Positions 22,485 to 35,104 of a stretch of DNA of 64,000 nucleotides are shown piece by piece. Below the pieces are notes generated by a model, which was not told the origin of the DNA, made no database searches, and saw nothing but the letters and a program-made list of their open reading frames with translations. This DNA comes from Anarhynchus alexandrinus (Eukaryota; Chordata; Aves; Charadriiformes; Charadriidae): assembly GCA_008711295.1 (NCBI GenBank), contig VUYV01000739.1, positions 99,913-163,912 of the forward strand, in the 5' to 3' direction. Numbering within the stretch: position 1 is the first letter of the stretch; every line of letters begins with the position of its first letter. The translations under genes and the position numbers were made by a program.

Positions 22485-25400
22485 ATCTATCTTTGCTATA
22501 AAAGGGGTTTAATATCACTACAGTCAAAACTTTCAGGTCTGCTTAAGGACTGAATTGAAACAGCTCTGCCTCCACAAAGGCTCTGAAATTGCTGGTCAGG
22601 TTATTTTTAGAAGATCTTGGCTTGCTCAGACTACCACAGCGATGAGTACTGCTAAAATCTGCCCTCTGTCACAGCTTTCATGTTGTCTGGCTCTGTTTGC
22701 CGAAGTGCTTGGTGTGTCCTGGCACCACTGCAAGCCATGGCATGCTTTGAGAGGGTCTGGGTGGTCTTTTGGGAAGGCTCTCAGGTGAGCAAAGGGGCTG
22801 AATTTAGGTAGCCACGACCTCTCCAAGCTCCGGATAACTCCAACAGTTTATTGTTCTGTGAGTATAAATGGTGCCAAACAAGCAGGACGCGCTGACTGTG
22901 CACTGTGTCAGCAGAAGGCAAAATTGGGGAAGGGCTACTCCAAGTGGTATTCACTAATAGTAACTTCAGGCTTATGCTATAGGTCCCTGGTGCACTGGTT
23001 TAGTGCTTCTAAAACCAACCCAAAGCCAGTGTTTGTGAAATTGCTCTGCTCGTGTGCAGCAGTGCTGAAGAATTCAATTTGCTGGGCCTGACGAGAGTGG
23101 CTCTGATTGTTACGTGCATCTGACAAAGACCGAGTTTGCCTGTTCTTGTGTGCTGGGGTCTCTGCGTGGGTAGCGAAGCAGGCTCTGCAGACGTTCGGTG
23201 CTCGTGGAGAGCAATGGGGCTCACCACACACATGGTGGAAAGGACCCTTCTGACTCGTCAGCTTTGTGCCTGTGGATGCCAGGGCCCCATGCCCTCTTAA
23301 GACATCTCTAGTATTTTCTATAAAGAAGTCGTATTGAGAGCCCAGATCTATGAAATGTAAGGATGATGTTGAGAGCGCAACTCTTTTTTAGTTTCCTGGT
23401 GCTCTGCTTTCTCCAATGATAGGGAACACTACCATACATTTTCTGCAGTCCTATCAGGTCTTAAAAACATAGTTCTAATCTTAAAACTCTGCTTCAATCC
23501 CAAAGCACTCTAAATTTGAATTCCAATCTGTTAAAGGTCCTTAAAATTCTATTGCTTCTTCTCTGACTATGCAAAATCCTTCAATTCATTTTATTCTTAA
23601 TAATAACCCACGTGGCCAAATGGTGCAGTCACACAGTAGGCTATGTATAGATAGACTTTACATCCTGCTAACCTGCGTGATGTGATTTGTGTGTCCGGGG
23701 ACAAAACTGCACCTCTGGTGTATTTTATGGCTATAACTTAAAGATTCTTGTAATTTATGCCTATCTGACTTTTTCTTAGCTGACCAGAAAATTTGAGCAA
23801 AAATAATTAAAAAAAAAAACTTCAGTAGCTTTATCTTTCATGTGGAAGAGAAGAGTGTGTTAATAGGAGCACAGACACTGCTGCCATATTTCATTGGCAT
23901 GGATGCTGCTTTTGGGATTGCTAGCTCCTGCTGTCTTTTAAAATTGAACTGTCTCTGCAAATACGGTTTTCTTTCTTTACTCTATTGTATTACGATTCAG
24001 AGACTTGATTAAATGTCTAAAGAAAACCAATAGATCATGTAAGTCAATCACGACCAGATTGTAGGTATTTAAATGCCTTGCCTATAAAGAATTCAACAGG
24101 AATTAAGCACACTAACGTATTTGAAGGTCTGAGTCTTAGTGCTAATGAAAGGAGCTGGATGATGCTTTTTTTTTATCTCCAGGTTGGAATAGAAATGTAT
24201 TTTGAGTTTTTTTTCTTGCTTGCTCAGTTCCTGGCCTGACCGCTGATTTCCCAAGGGAGGGATAGAGAAGTGCGTTGTACATGTTGTGGGAATGCACATT
24301 GCTGAAACAACAGCCTGATCATCTGTTCACTGCCAACTTGTCCCTGCAGAGCTGTGAGATGGTGGCTCTTCAGGTTGCTGTAATGTTCGTAGAGTTAAAC
24401 TTGAGCCTTCTTGTGCTCCTATACCAGGCCTGGTGAGCAGAAGGATGATGTCAGGTTGGTCTGTCACACTCTGTGCTCCCTGGTTGTTGTCTTTTACAGC
24501 CCTTCTGATACTGGAGATGGATTCTGTTTCGGGGTGGGATGTCAGTTAGTGTTGAGTTGCCATAGATTTAGCTCTGGGTGTTGTGAGCTCTAATAAGAAG
24601 CAACTTATTTTGGAGCTCTAGGTTTCAGAAACCCACCAGGGAAGACAACGGGAGTGTATGAACTAGGGGAGGAGATGGTGCTCTTTAAGCAGCAGAGATT
24701 TAGAAGAAACTACATTGGGCTGAGGATGGTAAATACCTTTAGCGTATGTACTTGCCTGATAGGGTGGGATAGTCAGTGATATTCATGTTTAAAAGATACT
24801 TTTTCTTCTCATGAACCGCCTGGCTTCCTTTCCCTTGGAGCTCTCAGTGTTCACTGTCTGAATTGATGATGTGGGTAAGATCAAATTCAACCTGACAAAA
24901 TAAGTCAGAGGATGTGAAATCCTCCCTTTTCCCAGCCTCCCCTGTGGGCAAACAAATGTCACTTCACCTTAGTGAAAAGTTATTTTGCTGAGGATTGAGA
25001 CTTAGATTTAGTGAAATGACGCAGTTTTCTGTGTTTGGAGAGAGTTTTGAGTTGGTTTGTGGGTTTTGTTTTGTTTGGTTTGTTTATCTTGTACGGATCT
25101 ACTTGTGATCCTTAAGGTGATATATTAAGAAGGGATTACTCAGTGCTGGCAACGCATTCTTTCCTGGCAGTCACCTTCCTCTGAAGACCAGGCGTCACTG
25201 GCCATGGGATCAGCCAGAGTGGCAGTGCTTGGAAGTGGTTTTGCTCCATGCAGGGATACTATGATATTTGGAGAACAAATATGTAGGTTGAGAAGAAACC
25301 CCATTGTTTTTTTTGCTTCTAGATGCTTAACTTTTATCAGTTAGCTAGGTTGTCCTCATTAGGTTCTTTTTTTTCTTCCTCTTATACCAAGACAGAGCTA

Positions 25401-26389
25401 AGGGCTATGCCTCTCCAGGAGAGGCATGATAGTTACCAGATTAACTAACTAAAACAACAGTTTTAGTAATTGGCTAAAACATCAGTTAAAAAGCAGCAAC
25501 AACGTTAAACTGGAGTGTTAAACTGGAGCATCTGTTGGGAAAACAGGGGCTCTAACAGGAACTGTTCCATTAATTAAAACTCTGCAATAAGCATAGCTGT
25601 TGCTCTGGTTGTGCTGGTTCTTTCTGCCCAAACCCCGTGAATGAGCAAAAGAACATATCTTGAGTTGTGTTTGTAAGCAGGAGGAACTTAAATGAAAAAT
25701 AGAGGGAGGTGGAAAGAATTGGGTGTCAGGAAAAAAAGATGCCTGTGGGAACAGAGCTTGATTATTATTTTTTTTTCTTGTCTGAAACACCCCTCATTAC
25801 CTAACTTTTTCATGTTATAAGATGTTTATATTGCAACATAAACTTAGACCTGAAAATGTGTAATTTTTTGCTGTGTTTTTTTAGGTAACAGACCATTTAA
25901 GCACGGCAACCTTTTAAAAACAAGCAAAAAAACCCCAACCCCGAGGACAAACCGGTTTGTTGTTTGTTTACCTTTGGAAAGGTATTGCATCCAGTCTTGA
26001 TGGTCAGTACTTTCCCTGGCCACAATAATGTGAGCCTACAGCTAAATGTAACGTTTAGTCTTCCAAGTTCTATAGCCCCTTGGACTAGCAAAACGTTTTA
26101 CCATTCAGCTTGGAAATTTCCTCTGGTGAGTTATAAATGGTGTCACGTTAGTATTTGCATGAATGAAGGGAAAGATCTTTGACCCTTTCCAAATTTGGCA
26201 TTTAAACTTCTAAGGTTAATGCTGTCTTTTAATTGCATAATACATCAAGATGGCTCCAAGCCCTCTCTGCGTATCCTTTTCTGTGGGACAGTCTCCACTC
26301 TTTCTGCATGTGTGCTGGTGTGACATGGTCTAACTGACTTGAACTACATCTCACAAAGGCTTTGTGGTGCTTTCAAATTGAGATGTCAG
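22485..26389. other. Non-coding stretch
   Basis: About 3.9 kb without a recognised gene. It includes poly-A/T runs (23808-23819, 24167-24175), a G/T-rich degenerate tract at 25050-25085 and a small direct repeat 'gttaaactggag' near 25505-25530. Open frames are all short. Confidence 0.5.
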
Positions 26390-27565
26390 TAGGTCTTTTT
26401 AGAACAAATCCAGGAAAATGAGCAGTAAGGAATTGTCAAGGCCAAGTGGTACACCCCAGGTGTTTTGAAGGAATTCAAATACAAAATTACTGAGCTGTTA
26501 ACTGTAGTGCATAATATATGACTTAAATTAGTTTTGGCGCCAAAGGAATAGCAGATAGCAAATGGATGCCAAATCTTAAGGGGATGTGGCAAGCTTAAGA
26601 TGGGTAAGGATGACTTTACAGGGGAAAACTATTAGGCAGCTCTAATAAATAATAGAATTAGTAGACATACAGATATGCTGAAGCGGAGAGGTTCACGCAG
26701 CCTTTACACAAAGAAGCCACGCTTCACATCTATCATATTTTTGTAAGGTGCCAATAATGAAGTGGCTAAGCCTCAGTCTGACTTATGTTAGAGTACTAGA
26801 TCTTCCTAAAAAACCCCAAACCCAACCCAAGCAAGCAAAAAGCCTCAAAACACATACTCAAAATTCCTTGCTGAGATTGAGTTGAGAGTATAGCATGAGT
26901 TTTTCACAGTGGAGTGGCTGGCAGTAATAAAAAGGGCAAAAATAACCTATAAGGAAAAATACTAGGAAAATAAGAGAGAGCCTCATCATGCCACTAACTT
27001 CATGCTTTGCTCTTGCCTTGCTTAGCCTGTGTGGTTTTTGGTCCTCTCGTAGTGTTCAGAAGTTTATGTGAAGATGTAGGATGTGGTGACGTGCTATTCT
27101 TAAACTTGGAAGAGATGATGGGAGTTAGAGGGTGGGAAAGGCAAATCACAGCAGTTTATAAAATCAGAGGAGGTATGGAAAAGGTGACTAGCGAAGGCAC
27201 ATTCAATATTTCTCATGACACAAGGACTAGAAGTACATAATGAAATAATCAGCTGACAAGTTTAAAACAAACAAAAAACCCCTTACTTTTTCCGTAGAAA
27301 CATAATTAAACGATGGCATGCCTTGCCACAGGATGTTTTGAAGGCCAAACAATTCAAACCATGATTACACAAATCAATGGAAGAAAAAAGGTCCATGAGG
27401 GCCTCCTGAACAGTAGATACAGTCTCTGGCTGAGGAAGTTCAGAGCTGGGAGGATACGCTAGGGAAATGTTATTGTATACTTGCACTGCTTTCTCCAGGC
27501 ATCCCAGCTGCTGCGGGGGAAAATCGGCAGATTAGATGGATCTTTGACCTGACCCTGTACGTGCA
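26390..27565 (+). mobile_element. Ancient CR1 LINE, long sense relic
   Basis: Several landmarks occur in order as in CR1s of turtles and crocodilians: 'gaattgtcaaggccaagtgg' and 'gttttgaaggaattcaaata' from the reverse transcriptase N-terminal part; 'acatacagatatgctgaag' and 'tttttgtaaggtgccaa' further on; 'tggaaaaggtgactagcgaa', 'cacaaggactagaag' and 'aagtttaaaacaaacaaaa' near the end of ORF2; 'ccacaggatgttttgaaggc'; and the 3' UTR pieces 'tctctggctgaggaag' and 'attagatggatctttgacc'. Stops and indels fill all frames, so it is long dead. Internal sequence is missing between about 26780 and 26900, where an A/C-rich tract lies. Matching is from memory of the family. Confidence 0.75.
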
Positions 27566-28116
27566 GCGTTGCTGGGGAATCTCCCTGGTATATTCCGAAG
27601 AAGCCTCTCTCCTCCTGCAGACTTCTGCCCTGTGAAAGTCTGGCTCCTGTGGATGTATGTAAAGACAAGAAAGTAAAAGCAATTTTCTTATTTCCTGCCA
27701 GGGATTTTCAGTGTCCTCTGCCAGGTCTCCTCACGCACCAGGACAGAAGAAGGCACCTCGTTTCGCCTCTTTGTTTCTTAATACAATGTGATAAACCAGA
27801 CCGAGCCTGGTGGGATTCCCCTTGGTGCAGTAGCTGTACAGCCAACCTGTTTGCTTTGTTTGCTCCTGCAGCACATTTGCTTACTTCAGTAACGTACCCT
27901 TTTAAGAGAGGTTATGCTGATTTTTTTTTTTCCAATTTATTTATCCCCTAATTACAGATTCTCTGAGAGATATCTCCTAGGAGTGAGGCTCAGCACAACA
28001 AACATCCCAAGAGCTTATTATCTGTCTTAATAATAAAATTAAACTGTTAACTGAAGGGTATGCATGATATTTCAGTTGTTTATGATGCTGCTGTTGTATC
28101 CAGTGTAATTTAAAAG

Positions 28117-28210
28117 GGGTATTTTTGTGGGTGGTTGAGTGTATGTGGGTTTGGGTTTGTTGGGTTTTTTTTTTGTTATTTTGGTTGGGGTTGGTTTGTT
28201 TGTTTGTTTT
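28117..28210. repeat. G/T-rich degenerate low-complexity tract
   Basis: Nearly 95 bases are built almost only of G and T (for example 'gggtttgggtttgttggg' and 'ggttggggttggtttgtttg'). Several runs of three or four G could support G-quadruplex folding on this strand. It belongs to a set of similar tracts found repeatedly in the window, in both orientations. Confidence 0.8.
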
Positions 28211-29089
28211 AAACAGGGGAATTTAATTCCCACATGTTTCAGAAGCAGCTGAAAGGAGTTTTCTCAGACTTTCCAGAAAAAGTTCTGCCTCGATATCCAA
28301 AAATGGAAAATTTCAGCAAAAAGTGGTGTTTGAGCAAAGTTAAGTATGGGTGAACACAGGGATTTCGCAATCTTCATATAATAATGGTGTTTTTATACAT
28401 ATGATAGCAGCATGTAGCACAGCGGGGACTTCCGAGAGTCCCTTACTTTTAATGTTTTCATGCACCCTAGTGAGAATTAGTTATGCAGATTTGTTGAGGC
28501 AGGTGACTAATTAGACTGCTTTTTGTCCCTGACTTTTGAGGAAATTAGCTTTTATGTGCTGTTCCTAAAAAGCCCTAATAACATTCAAATATCCCAGCTT
28601 CAAACTAGAAGGATCCAAGCTGCGCAGTTGGATACCATATGGAAAACGTTTAAGTTGGTAGCTTAAAATTCATCTGTGCTCTGGTTAGAAACTTGGTGAA
28701 CAGCTGTGGAAATCAAAAACAGATGAGTAATTGGATCTGCTATCTTTGGGAACAGAATCCAATACGCGGTTTTAATTTACTATACATCTGAATGCTCAGC
28801 GTGATGTTGATGGGAACGCAGCGAAGGCAACGAGCAGGAGTTTTAATGAGTGTGGTAGTTTCTGGGCTGGCAGCATCCCTCCCAGGTAGTCTTTGAGTTG
28901 GTCAGGATTGGGCTGAGGAAATCTGGAATACCGCTGTTCTTTCTGAAGTTTCCCTGGGCAAATAGCCCAAATTTCCAAAGAATATTAGCCAACACGAAGA
29001 GAAGATCCTCTTGCTTGTCCGTGTGGACTAGCTCAGTAGGTGACTCTGCTTTCAGAGGAAGTTTTCGGGCACTGTTGCCTGGTGGCTCT

Positions 29090-29240
29090 GCTGTTCTTCC
29101 TGCAAAGGGCAAATCCTGCGCTCGGGGTGCGGAGCTGGAAGGGACGGGCTGAGCCGCGGGTGCTGTGCCCTCCCCGGGGGTGGGAGGCTGTGGGAACTCC
29201 GGGCAGGTGTAAACTGGGGAAACCTGACTGTACCACCCAC
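29090..29240. other. Small CpG-enriched patch
   Basis: A local rise in G+C and CpG (gcgctcggggtgcggagc, gagccgcggg, ctccccggggg) stands out from the AT-leaning neighbourhood. No exon or gene can be assigned. A promoter of an unannotated non-coding transcript is one possibility. Confidence 0.35.
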
Positions 29241-31801
29241 CACAGAAATCGACTGACTTAGCCGGGAAAGGTCTACTTGCTGCTTTATAACTGAAATTAT
29301 AACTATCGTGGGTCCGGAGCTTAAGGGGAAAGGAATCAAGCGGAGAAGGGTTTTCTCTTGGAAGCAAAACAAACTTTAAAAGTTTTTACTTTGTACAGTT
29401 TTTGTTTATACAGCGTGTCTAAGAGAGATTTCCTCACTGATTATTTGACGGGGGTTTGTAAAGAATGATGCTTATTTAAGAAGATACCTAAATTGCAGGT
29501 TGTTTTCCTTACTGAGGTGTATCTATGGATGAAACTTCTGCTGTACCCTGAGACGCAGTCTGCATATGAAGTGTGTTTTTGGGGGGAAACGGACAGCCTT
29601 GCCTTCCTTGTGTCTCTCTTCCTAGCTCTATGCTTGAAGGTAAAGGGAAAAGATATCGGACTCCTTTGCTTGTCAGGCACTCCCATTTTGTATTTGTGTC
29701 TTAAATTCAAGAGCTGCGGCCTCTGGCTTATTGCTGCTGCTCCATAGCTCTCCCTCCTGCGTTTGGCTGGGTGGAAGGGGGAGAGAGTGCCTTTCCAAAG
29801 GATGAGAGAGGTGACCGCTATGTAATCGCGCTTTGCCACTAGGTAAGCCCAGTGGTGCAAGAGAGCCGTCCGTAATCCTGTTTGGGCAGCAGGTAAATAC
29901 AACTGAGCTGGCAAAAGGTCATTTTTAGTCCTCCGCATCTTGGGATTGCATGAAAGTTGAACGAAAGTTTCCCACCAAAAAGCCTGTTGCTGTGTGTTGC
30001 TCCTGCCCCATCCATCTCCTGTACTGTTGTACCAGACCCTTGATGAGATGCCTGAACACAAAGGTTCCTGTTTCAGATCTTTTCTGACTTTCATATCCTG
30101 ATCATCGTGGCTTTGAGTGCTCTCAGGTGTGTTTTAGCAGCAAGACTCATATTTGCCATCTCTGTTGCTCTTGGTTTTGGTATGCAGAGGGTGGGAGCTA
30201 AGCTGTGCTACTCTACCTCTGTTGCAATACTATTTGCAGATTAAATAAAAATGCAGTCTCTTTAAGAGATATTTCTGTTGATAGGATTCACTTGAGAAGC
30301 TCCGGTGTATTTTGACTTCTCTATTGGTGGTGTGGAAAAGTGATGCTTTAGGGAACTTCATCTGAAGAGGGACAGTCACTGTGGGAGTCGCTGCACCCAT
30401 GCTGTAGCTTGGACCTGGCTGAGCTGAGTGGGGGCTTTTGGAGAGACTTGGGAGAAGAAAGGAGCTGGCCCCAAGCATTTGAGGTTTTGCTCAAATTTCG
30501 GAGTCCTCTGGGCTCCAGTATGAGAGCACTCACAGGGCAGGAATGAAACCGTAATTGTCTCCAAGGACCATAATAAACCTGATTTTTCTCAGCTAGGTTG
30601 GGTGGTGGTCAAACAGCTGTCTTGAGGCTGGGAAAAGATGCATGGATTGGTACTTCTCTAGGTGGGATTTGGTGGGGCTGTGATGTGACGTGGCTCAGGG
30701 ACAGTTGCTCGTGCACAGCTAGAAGCCTGCTGCCAAGTTATTTGAGGAAAGCGCGAGCTATCTGTGTATCTACTGGACTGCTGCGGTTTTCCAAAATTAA
30801 GGCTGTGTTCCCTTTCCCCTATTTAAGATTTTCCTGTTTGTTCCTCGTCCAAAGATGCTTATAAATTAGAAATGCTGAGCTTGTTCAGGGAAACAGAGCT
30901 TTTGTGGGCAGTGCTTTTGTGATTTCTAAGATTTGTTTTGGCTGGTATCTTGCATTGCTTTGTTTATTTACACCAAAATGCTCCAGGAGTTGGTTTGCTT
31001 GGACACAGTGGTAACAGCTACCACAGAGGTGGTGGTAACTGCTTTTGGCTCTGTGCTGTACGAATTGTAGTTTGTGTATAAAAGAGGGTAACCTTTGAAA
31101 TGCACTGATTTTGATATTGCTGAGGACTGCTCAGAAAGTGTTTGTTTGTATATAAAGGCACTCCCCCCTCACAAAAAAAAAATATCTGAGATTCTCAGTG
31201 AAGTCAACAGTGCAGCCACCAGAGAAAGATGTTGAGAGATGTTTTCACAAGGCCACAGAGATGGGGTCTCTGCCCTAGTCATAAGTAATATTTTGGTATG
31301 GTGAAAAGAGGTTTTTAGAACCTGTGCAAACTTAATATATGCTGAGAGAGTTCACCTCTTGCCTTTTTTTTGAGAAATAATTGAATTCATGGATTATATC
31401 AAAGAGCAGCGAGTACCTACTTAAATGCAGTGCAAGTGGAGTCTGTTAATCTCATAGTAGATGAGGCACATTTATTTGCTCAAAAGTGCGTTGAGTCAGA
31501 GAGAGGCCTTGTACTGAAACTCGTATTTCAGTTTGCTCAGTCACCCCTAACAGAAGAATCTGATAAGTAACAAAAATGCATTAATAAAAGGAAAAAGGAG
31601 GAATTCCTTTCTTGACACCCCTCACTTCCCCCTGGAAGATGTCTTTGGCCAAACCAAAGCTGTGGACCTCACCATACCTGTGTATGTGATCCAGAAAACA
31701 AAAGCAGAGCATCGGAACTGCCACGAAGAACCAGAACCAGCCTGCCTTGCCTGCTGTCTTCTGGTGACTGGAGGCAATAAATGTCTGTGGAGGTAGGATT
31801 T

Positions 31802-31872
31802 AAAAACACCAAACCACCAACAACAAAAAAATTAAAAACCAAAACAACAACAAAAAAATCCACCACTCCCCC
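31802..31872. repeat. A/C-rich degenerate low-complexity tract
   Basis: About 70 bases are made almost wholly of A and C (caccaaaccaccaacaac, aaaccaaaacaacaac). It is the complement type of the G/T-rich tracts. No fixed unit repeats. Confidence 0.8.
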
Positions 31873-32329
31873 GAAGGCATATATTGGGTGATCCTTCTCC
31901 TGAAATTCTCTCCAATTCCTTTTCCAATTCCACCTCCTTTTTGAGATGGGGGATATTGAGAAGGAAAGAGAACGCTGAATTAAATGCAATGGATAACATG
32001 TGAACAGTGGGTTTTGAATAGAACACATTTTCTAACTATTTTTAAAACCCCACAATTCCTAATGCTTGAATGGGTATTTTAGCTACTTTCTGACAGTCTA
32101 TCTGCTATTTTAGGTGTTATCTGCAGCAAAATGTGGATAAGAGGTGTGAATACTAACAGCAAAACCAGACATCATCACTGTACAGGAACAGTTAAGGCTG
32201 CTTTTCCCTGTGTGCATTACTTTCTTTTTATTGACAATATATATAAATTCTGTCTTCCATTTAATGACCTAATTAGCTAACACTGGGAAATTTGTCATCT
32301 TTCATAGCTAGGCTTAGGTTTTAGCTATC

Positions 32330-34165
32330 CAGAATGAGGATTTCTTCTTCCAGCAAACCCTCTTGCTCTGTGTTTCTCTCCCCATTTCGCCTTTTCAGAT
32401 TGTTTAAAAGAATGTTGAGTAGCACAGGTCCCAGTGTAGATTCTTGGAGGACCCCTCTTATAACTTCTTTCAATTCTGAAAACTAAATCTTTGGTTCTGT
32501 TGTTAAACAACTTACTAATTCTTGAAAGACGCTGCTTTATCCTATAGCAAAGTCAGAGAGCCCACAGAAAGGCAGCGGCTGTCAAAGCCATTCAGAAATT
32601 GAAGTCAGCAGCTTTGGGGAAAAAACCTAATACGTCATATACTGTGGTGAGTTACCTTTATTAACACAGCAGTGAATTCTTTAAAAGGATTCTGAAAGAT
32701 TTACTAGGCATCCCTTTGTGTTAGGAAAGTTCACTTACTCTTTCTCGTTAAATCATGTTTATCCAAGTATCTATTGATTCTGATCTTTACTATATATTTT
32801 ACTGACCTACGCAAGCAGAAGTTATGTTCCTTGGTTTTCTATTTGCAAAAACACCCCCGAGTCATTTTACAAGATTTGTGAGACGTTTACCCCCTGCACT
32901 CCTCTGCAAGTGAGGGAGATTTACGTGACAAGTTACCAACCGTGGTACCTCAGCAAAATTGCGTATTGGAGTTCCCTTAGAGCTCCTGAGTGAATACTCT
33001 CCGGACTTGGCAATTTATGGCTGTTCCTTCTCCAGAGCTGGGAAAAAGCCGCCTCTTTAACACTTCGATTTGAGGCAGTTCCTCAGAGTCGTTCCTGAGG
33101 AAGACTGGCTTAGTGGGTGAACCTGCCTGACCTCCTCCGTACTGCACACTAATGGAAAGAATTCGTTAGCTCTTCTGAAACGGGCTTATCTTCTTAAGTG
33201 TTTATATCTTTATGATCTGTGGGTTTCAGAAACTTTCTGGCAGGCTTCTGGCTTCCAGTATGTTTGGAAAAGTTTTTTATTAATAGTCTTCATACCTATA
33301 GCAAGTTGTACTTTATGCCAACAAGGAAAAGATTTTTAATGTGCTTTTACTTTTAACTTGAGAGAATTAATTCCTTTTTTCTATGTTCTCCATCTAGCCG
33401 TATCTTCCACATCTTGAAATGTCTCTTTTTTTTTTTACTTCTAATAGCAGTCCTTAGATGTTTAACCACACTGTCTTTCTTCTTATTGCTACTTTTGGAG
33501 TCTCTTTTTCTGTCAGGTGGCTGTGAACTGAGAGCCTTTGTGTAATACTCGTGAATAGCCTCTCTGCTGCATGCATCGCCCTACTCTTGTGGCTGCTCTT
33601 CTGAATTTTCTTTTAACTGTTATTGCCATTTTCCTGCGATTTTCTTTATAAACTTCAACATTCCTGTGGTGGAATCATGAAGTGTTTTCTAATGTTAGTA
33701 GAATTGATTATATTGTGGTCACCAAATAGCAATTTTTCTGTGATTCAGCTTGAACTAGATCTTGTGTGGACTTAAGAATCTCTTTCTATGAGATTTCTGA
33801 GGTTATTTAAAAGGTTATTGCTAAGCTTATTTAAAGCTCTGAATCACACCACCACGTGAGTTTTATCCAGTCAGTATGGAGGTAGCAGAAACTTCCCGAT
33901 TTTGTCAGTCTTTGTGGCCTCTCCAATCCTCAGCACAACTCTGTGGTCGCTTTTGCCACGTTGACTGGGTTTGACCTATACTTTAGTTATATACTGCAGG
34001 CAAAGACTATATAGGAATAGTGTTTCAAACAAGAGATACCCTGTGGTGTGGACCACAAAGCATACATTTTCTTTGATTTCTGTAAATGTTTAAAATATAT
34101 TGTGACCTCATCCGCTAGGAAGATTTGTTGTCATCCTTAGAAAACCTATCACTTTAATATCATAG
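32330..34165 (-). mobile_element. Ancient CR1 LINE, ~1.8 kb antisense relic of ORF2
   Basis: Read on the + strand, the antisense landmarks of amniote CR1 ORF2 appear in the expected order: 'gtagcacaggtcccagtg' and 'gattcttggaggacccctc', 'aaacaacttactaattcttg', 'gtcaaagccattcagaaa', 'aatcatgtttatccaagt' and 'ttctgatctttactata' (reverse transcriptase); then 'tttgaggcagttcctcag', 'aatggaaagaattcgtta' and 'tctggcaggcttctggct' (linker); then 'gattatattgtggtcacc', 'gaactagatcttgtgtgg' and 'ccagtcagtatggaggtag' (endonuclease end). All frames are broken by stops and indels. It is among the longest repeat relics in the window and must predate the young CR1s by far. Recognition is from memory, so edges are approximate. 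Confidence 0.75.
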
Positions 34166-35104
34166 TCTCGCAAAATGCTTCTGAAATATAATGTCCTGCT
34201 TTCAATATGATAAATATTGCATATTAAGTCTGAAGTTTTGAAGCTGACTTCAATAACTGCAAAGGAAAAACCCCAAAATCTCAGACTGGAAAATGCCCAC
34301 GCTTTTGAGAAAGCTCAGATGAATGGATTGAAGCTAACCCCGTCTCCACAGGGACAGTTCTGCTAGTGTTCATGGGTTAAATAAAGCAGAAATAGAACTT
34401 CCTTAGTGGAGAAAATGAAAGGCATTTTAGAAAGCCACAATTAGCTCTTCATCTTATGATCTCTGGCAAATGGTTCTTGCTGGAGAGGCGGTTGCAAACA
34501 AAGGCCAATTTGCTCGCTGACTTTCTAGCGTAGAATAACTAATTTACATCATTCAATGGAGCTGAAAGCAGCTGATGTTATTAGGAAGAAAGAGAAATAA
34601 ACAATTGTTGTTGTGAAATGAATTAAACAGTGTCTTTTGCCAGGGATAACTAGACTGAACTTTGACACTTCTCAGGCAGAATTACAGTGATAGTAATGAA
34701 AATTGCATAATGAACTGAAGTACTGTGCAAAGCCTGAAACACCTCTAGCTTTTATGGTAGACATTGTGTAGCCAAATTGTTGGTTATTAGCTAGCTCAAT
34801 TTTCTGCAGTCTTGGAAAGGCACATGCAGCACTTGGTATTATGCATACTGTCTGAAGTAGACTCCAGGAATAATATCTGTAGATACTGCTTTTTGGTACT
34901 TCCTGATTGACACTTGCATATAGGTCTGTAAAATAGTTTGCTAATATACTGTAGCAATTATATACCCAGTGGTCACCAGAGATGCAACAGTTAAATGCAG
35001 AAGCCTCTGAGAGGATCGGAGTTTCTTAGTGTATAACGGCAGTGAACAACAGTTTAAAAAACAGCAGGTGAAGAAATCTCAGTGTATGAGAAACAAGAAT
35101 GTCA
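34166..35104. other. Unique-looking non-coding block, possible enhancer
   Basis: No gene or repeat is recognised. The part at 34430-34700 is rich in AT-core and SOX-type motifs, including the perfect palindrome AACAATTGTT at 34600-34609 followed by GTTGTGAAATG, and it lies beside the ancient CR1. It is a candidate conserved element; conservation cannot be tested here. Confidence 0.4.

Larger units (their letters stand above)
27566..32325. other. Non-coding stretch with possible regulatory blocks
   Basis: No gene is recognised. There is a G/T-rich degenerate tract at 28117-28210, a unique-looking block at 28440-28600 with homeodomain and octamer-like motifs, a small CpG-richer patch at 29090-29240, and an A/C-rich tract at 31802-31872. 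A 217-codon minus-strand open frame (30094 down to 29441, ATG start) is unusually long for this window but shows no known domain; it is treated as unproven. Confidence 0.45.
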
